A stretch of DNA of 6,191 nucleotides from an uncultured Clostridia bacterium (GTDB lineage: Bacteria; Bacillota; Clostridia; Christensenellales; UBA1242): NCBI GenBank assembly GCA_937914725.1, contig CALDMJ010000198.1:1-6191 (forward strand), read 5' to 3'. This document shows positions 1 through 6,191 of this stretch, piece by piece (the stretch's first letter is position 1; each line of letters starts with the position of its first letter). The translations under genes were made by a program, and so were the position numbers. Below the pieces are notes generated by a model that was not told the origin of the DNA, did not search any database, and saw only the letters and a list, made by a program, of their open reading frames with translations.

Positions 1-678
<678 letters not shown>

Positions 679-731
679 ACACAAAATTTTCTTCATTTGT
701 TATTAGCTGTATAAAATTGTTTTGAACACAA

Positions 732-765
732 AAATGAAGTCGCGAAAATGCTCGCGGCTTCATTT
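732..765. terminator. Bidirectional intrinsic terminator between collagen-like gene and nrdR
   Basis: A 14-bp stem (732-745 paired with 752-765, one G-T wobble at 740/757) closes a six-base loop, AAATGC. The plus-strand stem ends in TTT and runs into CTATT, and the minus strand continues the stem's TTT into TTGTGTT, so the hairpin can serve both converging genes. It lies 54 nt after the collagen-like gene stop and 24 nt beyond the nrdR stop. Confidence 0.82.
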
Positions 766-788
766 CTATTCGTTCATTACAATTACTC

Positions 789-1250
789 TTACGCTTTAAA
801 TTTACTTTCGCAATCACGCAAAAAATCTACAAAATTATCGATGTCGGTAAATCTTTTATAAACTGACGCAAAACGAACATACGCAACTTCATCAAGTTTT
901 TTCAGCTCATTCATAACAATTTCGCCGATTTGACTTGATTTTATTTCTTGTGATGGATAATTAATAACAAACTGTTCGACCTTATTGACGATTTTCTCCA
1001 TTGACTCAGACGATACGGGACGCTTTTCACACGCTTTGATAAGCCCTTTTATTATCTTTTCACGCGAAAACTCTTGTCTTGAGTTGTCCGATTTAATTAC
1101 AAGCAATGGCGACGTCTCGACAGTTTCGTACGTAGTAAAGCGTTTTCCGCAGCGGTTGCATTCGCGACGCCTGCGTATTGCATTGATTTCTTCAGTATTT
1201 CTTGAATCTAAAACTTTGCTATCTTCATAGCCACAAAATACACATTTCAT
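789..1250 (-). CDS. nrdR: NrdR, zinc-ribbon and ATP-cone transcriptional repressor
   Basis: NrdR represses ribonucleotide reductase genes by binding paired NrdR boxes, and senses ATP/dATP through its ATP-cone. The 153-residue length is normal for the family. A zinc ribbon is formed by Cys3, Cys6, Cys31 and Cys34, with the diagnostic IRRRREC (25-31) and GKRFTTYE (35-42) between and after. The ATP-cone spans about residues 49-139, with the hallmarks KACEKRPVS (72-80) and LDEVAYVRFASVYKRF (119-134). The start is certain: the protein begins MKCVFC, as in the family, and an AAAAGGA Shine-Dalgarno sits about 10 nt upstream on the minus strand. It follows the coupling ATPase gene by 66 nt with no terminator hairpin between, so co-transcription is likely. 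Its usual targets (nrd genes) are not in the window. No key residue is missing. Confidence 0.97.
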   Translation of the reverse strand: MKCVFCGYEDSKVLDSRNTEEINAIRRRRECNRCGKRFTTYETVETSPLLVIKSDNSRQEFSREKIIKGLIKACEKRPVSSESMEKIVNKVEQFVINYPSQEIKSSQIGEIVMNELKKLDEVAYVRFASVYKRFTDIDNFVDFLRDCESKFKA

Positions 1251-1316
1251 AAATTTTTATCCTTTTTTGTTTTTCTCACAATCATTTATGTCTACAAACT
1301 CAGCATTTGCCTCACA

Positions 1317-3296
1317 TTAGAAGTCAAAGTCGTCAAATGATGATGTTGATTGTTGCAAAACAGCTTTGTTTCGCGCTTCAATGTCATAAAAAATTCGTGC
1401 TTCGTCAAGTGTACGTGCTGGCGCATACTCAGTTGGAATGTTTTTCATTTGATAAAGTTTGGGCACAGCATACGCAGGTGTGAACACTGCTTTGACTGGG
1501 TTTTCGTGATACATTTTGACGATACAAGTGTTTTTAGGCAACAACTCAAGTTCTTCTGGATAGATGAGTGGACGCGACGTTTCACTTGTCGACTCAGACT
1601 TACTATCCTTTTCTCCTTTTGTTTTGGATGTCGTTTTGACTGTGATGTTACCACACATTTTACTAAATTCATCTTTCGTGCGCTGGTCAGTTGTACCGAT
1701 AAATACTTGGATATTGCAGTTTGTGCGAACAATGTCCGCGACCTTGTCTCCATAAATATTGTTAAGCTGAGTATAACTTTGAACAACCAAAACCATAAAT
1801 ATACCACGCGAACGACCGACCGTGATAATTTTATCAAGTAGGTTTATTTTTGGTAAGTTACCAAACTCATCCATAATAAAGTAAGTATTTCGATTGAGTT
1901 GCCGCTCTTTTGCAACATTTTTGTTTGCTAATTCAATCAAAATTTTATAAAGTTGAACTATACAAAGCGTTGCGATGCCGTGACGGGTTTGTTTTTCGTC
2001 TGGAATTATGATAAAGAACGCCGTTGGCTGGTCGTCAAATTTTTCAAACTCCATTTCATCAGCACTTGTTGCGTAGCAAATACCATTATCTGACAAGAGT
2101 CCCAGTTTTGTTGAAAGCACTGACACGTAGGAACGCGCGGTGTTTGGCGCTGCACCAACAACAGTGTTTGCTAGTTGCGGAACTTCCGAAAACTTGTCTC
2201 TGCCTTGGCAAAGGTATTTTTTCAATGTTTTAAATTGGTCATCAGGGTCAAGGTCACGGAAAAATGCGATTTTGCCAAAGTTGTAAAGTGTAAACTTTTC
2301 ACGCGTCATATTACATTTGGGGTCAGCGGAGTCCTCAAGCATTGCATACAAAACCGCTTGCGCAAAACCTTGCGCACCCATTTCCCACGACGGGTCATTT
2401 TGGTTTTCGACAGGAACTAGCGTCATTGCAATATCTTTCAAATCCTCTTGCGCGTCTGAAATTAAAACCTTTTTAAAGGACATAACGTCATTCATAAGTG
2501 ATTGCTTGTCAGCATATGCTGTACCATTAAACTCATACCACTCGTCACCGAAAGCTGTCTTGTCACTCGTTGCAAACATCAATTTGCAACTTTTGTCCAT
2601 TGGTTTTTTGTGAACAACAACTTCGCTATCTATGTGCATAGCGCGTTGGTAGATGTCATACGCACGCCCCATAGGGTTCCAACGCGTTGATGAGAACACG
2701 TCACGCAAGTTCAAGACCTTTACATTGTACCCCTTTTGCTTTAATTTGTACGCGTGATGCGCATAAAGTTCGCCTTTCGGGTCAGTAACGACAATCGACG
2801 GGCGCGTTTTTGTCTCCGACAAAATTTGAATGAACGGGTCAACATACATTGTAGTTTTACCAGAACCAGTTGTACCAATAACCATTGTGTGAATAGGCTT
2901 TCTAAGGTTTATGTCAATCGTACCACCTTTTGCTTCCGCACGAACCAAAATTCCGTCCTTAACAGTCTTCAAGTCTGCCCATTTGGCAAATGTCGTAATT
3001 TTGTTTAGTTCCTTTATAGTCAAAAACTTTGAGTCAAAGAACTGCTTTTGTTTCCCATCTTTATCACTTTTCTTACCCGTAAAAAACTTTGCCCCTTTCA
3101 TTGAGTCTTCAAGCAAATAACAAATGAAAAGCAGCATCAAAATACCAAAAATGGCAAGTGTCATCGAGTCTGTAATAATTTCCTTAGTGAAATTAACTTC
3201 CTGCCTTGAAATCAAACCACCAGCGATTATAGCCACGATAAATGCGCCGATAACCACACCCAAAAGCTTTAGAATAACCTTAAAGAAATTTGACAT
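1317..3296 (-). CDS. VirD4/TraG-family type IV coupling ATPase
   Basis: Family members are inner-membrane hexameric ATPases that bring DNA-relaxase or protein substrates to a type IV secretion channel. In this 659-residue protein two N-terminal membrane helices (about 6-30 and 43-63) precede the cytoplasmic motor. Walker A is GTTGSGKTT (141-149, Lys147), followed by VVTDPKGE (169-176). Walker B is FIMDEFGNLP (473-482, Asp476/Glu477), and GRSRG...VVQS (494-507) is the usual downstream motif. DPSWEMGAQ (301-309) matches the conserved DPFW segment, and SRPLIYPEEL (574-583) the late conserved motif. Between WNPMG (206-210) and that DPSW segment there is an apparent extra stretch at about 222-282. 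The C-terminus is acidic and aromatic (SSFDDFDF). The start is ATG at 3296 with GGGAG 7 nt upstream. No relaxase, VirB4 or other conjugation gene is nearby, so it is either an isolated coupling protein, a relic, or the edge of a dispersed system. All motor motifs are intact and the frame is unbroken. Confidence 0.93.
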   Translation of the reverse strand: MSNFFKVILKLLGVVIGAFIVAIIAGGLISRQEVNFTKEIITDSMTLAIFGILMLLFICYLLEDSMKGAKFFTGKKSDKDGKQKQFFDSKFLTIKELNKITTFAKWADLKTVKDGILVRAEAKGGTIDINLRKPIHTMVIGTTGSGKTTMYVDPFIQILSETKTRPSIVVTDPKGELYAHHAYKLKQKGYNVKVLNLRDVFSSTRWNPMGRAYDIYQRAMHIDSEVVVHKKPMDKSCKLMFATSDKTAFGDEWYEFNGTAYADKQSLMNDVMSFKKVLISDAQEDLKDIAMTLVPVENQNDPSWEMGAQGFAQAVLYAMLEDSADPKCNMTREKFTLYNFGKIAFFRDLDPDDQFKTLKKYLCQGRDKFSEVPQLANTVVGAAPNTARSYVSVLSTKLGLLSDNGICYATSADEMEFEKFDDQPTAFFIIIPDEKQTRHGIATLCIVQLYKILIELANKNVAKERQLNRNTYFIMDEFGNLPKINLLDKIITVGRSRGIFMVLVVQSYTQLNNIYGDKVADIVRTNCNIQVFIGTTDQRTKDEFSKMCGNITVKTTSKTKGEKDSKSESTSETSRPLIYPEELELLPKNTCIVKMYHENPVKAVFTPAYAVPKLYQMKNIPTEYAPARTLDEARIFYDIEARNKAVLQQSTSSFDDFDF

Positions 3297-3353
3297 ACAT
3301 TCGCTCCCTTCTTTGCAAATCCATTTTCAATACAAAATATGTTTTTGTTAAAA

Positions 3354-3381
3354 ATTATACCATATAAATTATAAAATTCAA
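3354..3381 (-). promoter_or_regulatory. Candidate sigma-A promoter for coupling ATPase-nrdR
   Basis: On the minus strand a perfect TATAAT (3359-3354) is preceded by TGG, giving an extended -10 (TGnTATAAT). TTGAAT (3381-3376) lies 16 bases upstream as a weak -35. The inferred start near 3347 gives a leader of about 50 nt to the ATG at 3296. The surrounding AT-richness makes chance matches possible, but the extended -10 supports it. Confidence 0.6.
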
Positions 3382-3512
3382 ACTAATTTAATGATGATTT
3401 TCCCGCTTTTCAATTTATTGTTATTTCATAAAGCAAATTCTATAACAATTTCTAACGGAATATGAAAAAGTAATAATGATTGCAAAAATATCTTTCCAAA
3501 TAAACATTTCTC

Positions 3513-3541
3513 TTGACTTTAGTATAAATAAGTACTATAAT
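3513..3541 (+). promoter_or_regulatory. Sigma-A-type promoter of the ABC transporter operon
   Basis: TTGACT (3513-3518) and TATAAT (3536-3541) are separated by exactly 17 bases. This is five of six and six of six matches to the vegetative consensus. Transcription would start near 3548, leaving a leader of about 73 nt before the ABC ATPase start. Confidence 0.8.
3520..3537. promoter_or_regulatory. Inverted repeat in promoter spacer, possible operator
   Basis: TAGTA (3520-3524) and TACTA (3533-3537) form a dyad with an 8-base centre, lying between the -35 and -10 and entering the -10 box. A repressor bound here would block RNA polymerase. Related ABC exporters are often controlled by GntR/YtrA-type repressors, but no regulator gene is next to this operon. 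The arms are short and the region is AT-rich, so this could be chance. Confidence 0.3.
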
Positions 3542-3620
3542 TGAAAAAAGTTGCAGTTATGCTGTTGTTTTTTGATAGTTTACTTGCAAAATACTGGAAA
3601 TATTATAAAGGGAGAAAATT

Positions 3621-4334
3621 ATGTTAGAACTTATTAATTATACAAAATTGTACCCGAATGGCAAGGTGGGCGCTAAGGATATTAATCTCAAGGTCGAAAA
3701 TGGAGATATTTTCGCTTTTATCGGCCACAATGGCGCGGGCAAAACGACGACAATAAAGAGCATTGTTGGAATTAATGACATTACAAGTGGCGATATTTTG
3801 ATTGATGACATTTCAATCAAAGAAAATCCGTTGCTTTGCAAGCAAAAAATCGCGTATGTTCCTGATAATCCTGATATTTACACCGCGCTAACGGGTATTC
3901 AATATATAAATCTTGTGGCGGACTTTTTTAAGGTCAGTAAGGAGGCGCGAGAACGTTTGACGACAAAATATGCGACTGAACTTGAATTGATTTCAGACCT
4001 TAACAACCCTATTTCTACTTACTCGCACGGGATGCGACAAAAACTTGTTTTAATATCCGCGTTTGTTCACAGCCCAAAACTGCTTGTTCTTGACGAGCCT
4101 TTTGTTGGTCTTGACCCCAAAGCAAGTTTCACAATCAAAAACATAATGAAAGAATTTGTCAGCAACGGCAACGCAATTTTCTTCTCGACACACGTGCTTG
4201 AAGTTGCGGAAAAACTCTGCAACAAGGTCGCAATCATCAAAAACGGCGAAATAGTCATAAGCGGCACGATGAGTGAAATCAAAAAAGACAAGTCACTTGA
4301 AAATGTTTTCTTGGAGAGTGACAAAAATGAATAA
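3621..4334 (+). CDS. ABC-2-type exporter, ATP-binding subunit
   Basis: This 237-residue cytoplasmic ATPase should power the membrane protein encoded directly after it. Walker A is GHNGAGKTT (35-43, Lys41). The signature motif is YSHGMRQK (134-141), a degenerate LSGGQ of the kind common in the DrrA/BcrA/YtrB/EcsA branch. Walker B is LLVLDEP (154-160), with D-loop GLDP (163-166) and switch His191 (STH). At the Q-loop, YVPDNPDIY (79-87) carries Asp82 where many ABC proteins have Gln and this branch often has Glu. The start is set by AAAGGGAG (3607-3614), 6 nt before the ATG, and by the usual N-terminal beta strand (LELINYTKLY). A consensus promoter lies upstream. The stop overlaps the permease start by 8 nt, indicating translational coupling. 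The substrate cannot be read from the sequence; export of a peptide, antibiotic or lipid-like compound is the family norm. Confidence 0.95.
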   Translation: MLELINYTKLYPNGKVGAKDINLKVENGDIFAFIGHNGAGKTTTIKSIVGINDITSGDILIDDISIKENPLLCKQKIAYVPDNPDIYTALTGIQYINLVADFFKVSKEARERLTTKYATELELISDLNNPISTYSHGMRQKLVLISAFVHSPKLLVLDEPFVGLDPKASFTIKNIMKEFVSNGNAIFFSTHVLEVAEKLCNKVAIIKNGEIVISGTMSEIKKDKSLENVFLESDKNE

Positions 4335-5886
4335 TCTTGGAATTTTGCTAAAAAACAACTACAACATTCTAATTGGACAAATTGCGGGCAAGAAGAAACG
4401 CAAGTCAACGCAAGTTGCAACTGTCCTTCTCATTTTGGGAGCGGTTGCCATTATTGCAATTTACACTTTGCAAGCATATAGTATGTTCAATGGGCTTTCA
4501 AAACTGCACCTCGAAAAAGTTTGTATGTTTCACGCAATTTTGACAACGCTTGTTGTAATTTGCATTATCGGCATTATGCGGACTTCGGCAAATACAAAGA
4601 CTAGCGATTCCGACTTTCTATTGTCTTTGCCAATAAAAAAACGCGACATCATAATTTCAAAAACCATAAACAAATATGTTTTTGACTTCTTCTTCGCGTT
4701 TACATTGTTTGTTCCATTTCTTGTGCTTTATCAAGTGTTTGCTGGATTTGACGCTAAAATACTGCTATTAGGTTTACTTTTCACATTTTTGTGCCCATTT
4801 CTCAGCATTGGCATTTCATACATTTGCGATTTTGTCATCACGCGATTGTTCAATCGTATGCGACTCGGCGGAATACTAAAGTCTTTCACAATTTTGTTGT
4901 TGTTTGTTTTAGTTATGGCATTGCTGCTTGTCAAAACTTTCACATACGGCACTGCTGATTATCAAAATCTTGACGCATATTTTGCAGACCGCCCTATTTC
5001 AAACTTTGTTTTATCATTTTTGTTTGACACAAGTGTCATCAACGTTTTGGGCGTTATATTTGGGATATTAATTCCATTCGCTGTGGGTATGGTTCTTTAT
5101 TCAATCAACTACGGCAAAACATTTGCTGCCTATTCATCAAATAGCAAGGCGCTAAAATTTAGTCAACCAAATAGCACTCTCTATATGTTATTTAAAAAAG
5201 AAATTTCTACTTATGCCACAACTCCCGCTTACATCATTAACACAATCATTGGACCTGCCATCATTTTGGTTGTATCAATCTTTTTATGTACAATGGGCTA
5301 TTCGGGAATATGCGACTACTTGGGCATCCAAATTTCAAAAGACACGGTTGTAGGCTTCATAGCGCTTGCATTTTGCTTGTTTTGCGCAACTGCACCGATT
5401 TCCGCTTGCTCAATTTCGCTAGAAGGCAAAAATATGTGGCTGCTTAAATCTTCACCGATAAATGAAAAACAACTGTTTTCATCCAAAGTTTGCGTGCATT
5501 TGTGCATTGTAGAGCCCTGCATACTTATTGGCGCGACGCTGCTATCAATATTTTTGCAACTGAACATTTTGCAAATCGCCGCAATTTTCATATTGCCAAC
5601 GCTTGCCAACTTTATTTTAGCATTTGCTGGCGTACTAATAAACCTTTGGCAACCAATCTTAGATTGGGACAACGAAACAAAGGTTGTAAAACAGAGTCTA
5701 TCCGTGTTGCTAACAATGGTGTTAGGTGTACTGCTCGCGGTTGCCCCATATGGAATATATAAACTTTGTAGCGCATTGCCGTTATACGCAACCTTACTTA
5801 TCTCAATTGGCTTATATGTCATTGTGCTTGTTGCAGCAATAACTTTGCTCTACACAATCGGTGTCAAAATGTTTAGAAAACTCTAA
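4327..5886 (+). CDS. ABC exporter permease, about 12 membrane helices
   Basis: This 519-residue integral membrane protein is the partner of the preceding ATPase. Hydrophobic segments lie at about 29-51, 66-84, 117-137, 143-169, 184-203, 237-260, 303-322, 341-361, 387-409, 413-438, 457-477 and 485-510. That is about twice the six helices of a simple ABC-2 permease, so it may act as a fused pair of half-permeases. Between helices 8 and 9 is SLEGKNMWLLKSSPI (364-378), a motif I recognise from large putative ABC permeases of Bacillota. SLPIKKRDIIISK (100-112) in the first half resembles the segment from 377 on (SPINEKQLFSSK), consistent with internal duplication. The start is ATG at 4327, with GGAGAG about 8 nt upstream and an 8-nt overlap with the ATPase gene. 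Frame-compatible ATGs at 4273 and 4303 lie inside the ATPase gene, lack comparable support, and would add a charged non-conserved extension. A strong terminator follows the stop directly. Confidence 0.92.
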   Translation: MNNLGILLKNNYNILIGQIAGKKKRKSTQVATVLLILGAVAIIAIYTLQAYSMFNGLSKLHLEKVCMFHAILTTLVVICIIGIMRTSANTKTSDSDFLLSLPIKKRDIIISKTINKYVFDFFFAFTLFVPFLVLYQVFAGFDAKILLLGLLFTFLCPFLSIGISYICDFVITRLFNRMRLGGILKSFTILLLFVLVMALLLVKTFTYGTADYQNLDAYFADRPISNFVLSFLFDTSVINVLGVIFGILIPFAVGMVLYSINYGKTFAAYSSNSKALKFSQPNSTLYMLFKKEISTYATTPAYIINTIIGPAIILVVSIFLCTMGYSGICDYLGIQISKDTVVGFIALAFCLFCATAPISACSISLEGKNMWLLKSSPINEKQLFSSKVCVHLCIVEPCILIGATLLSIFLQLNILQIAAIFILPTLANFILAFAGVLINLWQPILDWDNETKVVKQSLSVLLTMVLGVLLAVAPYGIYKLCSALPLYATLLISIGLYVIVLVAAITLLYTIGVKMFRKL

Positions 5887-5889
5887 AAT

Positions 5890-5928
5890 AAAAAAACGCT
5901 TTTGAATCATTTTCAAAAGCGTTTTTTT
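5890..5928. terminator. Bidirectional intrinsic terminator after ABC operon
   Basis: A perfect 17-bp stem (5890-5906 with 5912-5928) closes a five-base loop, TCATT. The stem base is seven A's on the left and seven T's on the right, so a U-tract follows the CGCTTTTGAA core hairpin in both directions. It begins 3 nt after the permease stop and lies 35 nt beyond the stop of the converging minus-strand gene. Confidence 0.93.
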
Positions 5929-5963
5929 ATAATTAAATTACATTTGTATTTTATCTATTTTGA

Positions 5964-6191
5964 TTATGCTTGTTCGCTAGCACTATTTTCAATAGCAGTA
6001 GGCTCTGTATTGCCACCTATATAGTAGTTGCCTGCAACCGCTGCAGTTTCTCCAGTGAGAACTGTTGGAGCTGTTTCACTAGCAGCGCTGGCAATGTGCA
6101 TATTTTCAATAGTACCCGCAACAAATTTGCATTTAGCAGCAGGAACTTTGATTCCAGCAGTTTTATCATACTCAAGGTATAGGTGAACAAT
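5964..6191 (-). CDS. Unidentified Ala/Thr-rich protein, C-terminal 75 residues (5' partial)
   Basis: On the minus strand an open frame enters at the right edge and runs 75 codons to a TAA at 5966-5964. No start is visible. The product begins IVHLYLEYDKTAG, continues through KCKFVAG, and ends ENSASEQA. Ala makes up 14 of 75 residues; Thr, Ser and Gly are also common, and there is one Cys (residue 21). There is no membrane helix or cell-wall sorting motif in the visible part. The composition would suit an exported or structural (surface or phage-like) protein, but I do not recognise the family. Support for coding comes from the continuous frame up to the window edge and its stop lying close to a bidirectional terminator. 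A plus-strand frame from 5970 overlaps it and is Ser/Phe/Cys-rich, which looks like a shadow. Confidence 0.6.
   Translation of the reverse strand: MVHLYLEYDKTAGIKVPAAKCKFVAGTIENMHIASAASETAPTVLTGETAAVAGNYYIGGNTEPTAIENSASEQA

Larger units (their letters stand above)
3297..3620. other. Divergent intergenic region
   Basis: This AT-rich stretch of 324 bases separates the minus-strand coupling ATPase gene from the plus-strand ABC operon. It contains one promoter candidate for each side, a short inverted repeat in the ABC promoter, and both ribosome binding sites. Between about 3382 and 3512 I see no gene, RNA or strong hairpin. Confidence 0.7.

Noticed and set aside
1445..1837. Minus-strand 130-residue frame inside the coupling ATPase gene
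   Set aside because: It overlaps the conserved Walker B region in another frame and has a basic, Ser/Lys-rich composition typical of a shadow.
3382..3512. Possible small RNA or riboswitch in the divergent intergenic region
   Set aside because: I found no stable hairpin, terminator or known riboswitch pattern in this AT-rich stretch.
4273..4326. Upstream start for the permease
   Set aside because: It would add 18 charged residues coded within the ATPase gene; the ATG at 4327 has a suitable GGAGAG site and typical short overlap.
5316..5822. Minus-strand 168-residue frame opposite the permease gene
   Set aside because: The plus strand encodes a clear membrane protein with a matching ATPase partner; the antisense product has no recognisable motif.
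5983..6114. Two copies of a TATTTTCAATAG sequence near the right end
   Set aside because: They sit in the coding frame of the partial gene and encode a repeated Ile-Glu-Asn; two short AT-rich copies are not enough to call a functional repeat.
5970..6182. Plus-strand 70-residue frame at the right end
   Set aside because: It is antisense to the open minus-strand frame, starts beyond a terminator without a promoter or ribosome binding site, and has an unusual Ser/Phe/Cys-rich composition.

Overview
The window looks like chromosomal DNA from a low-GC Gram-positive bacterium (Bacillota, probably an uncultured Clostridia-like lineage). The evidence is strong purine-rich Shine-Dalgarno sites, standard stop codons, a sigma-A-type promoter close to consensus, a typical NrdR, and a gene pair for an ABC-2-type exporter. 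Arginine is coded mostly by CGN (often CGC) rather than AGA, which is unusual for classical AT-rich Clostridium or Bacillus. This assignment is inference; there is no rRNA or other taxonomic marker.

Layout from left to right. (1) 1-678, plus strand: the 3' part of a collagen-like surface protein gene, with 28 uninterrupted Gly-X-Y triplets followed by a C-terminal beta-rich domain of about 130 residues. (2) 732-765: a long hairpin that can terminate transcription from both sides. (3) 789-3296, minus strand: a 659-residue VirD4/TraG-type coupling ATPase followed 66 nt later by nrdR, probably one transcript with the ATPase gene first. (4) 3297-3620: a divergent intergenic region holding one promoter candidate in each direction. 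(5) 3621-5886, plus strand: an ABC ATPase and its 12-helix permease, overlapping by 8 nt. (6) 5890-5928: a second bidirectional hairpin terminator. (7) 5964-6191, minus strand: the 3' end of an Ala/Thr-rich unidentified gene that runs off the window.

The genes do not form one obvious pathway. The ABC pair is a self-contained transporter. NrdR controls ribonucleotide reductase genes, which are not in the window. The coupling ATPase normally works with a type IV secretion channel and a relaxase, and neither is visible here. Its isolation, an extra segment of about 60 residues and an acidic-aromatic C-terminus are the points most worth following. The collagen-like gene is the other notable item. 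I see no tRNA, rRNA, CRISPR array, insertion sequence or complete mobile element, and nothing that I can defend as a wholly new system.
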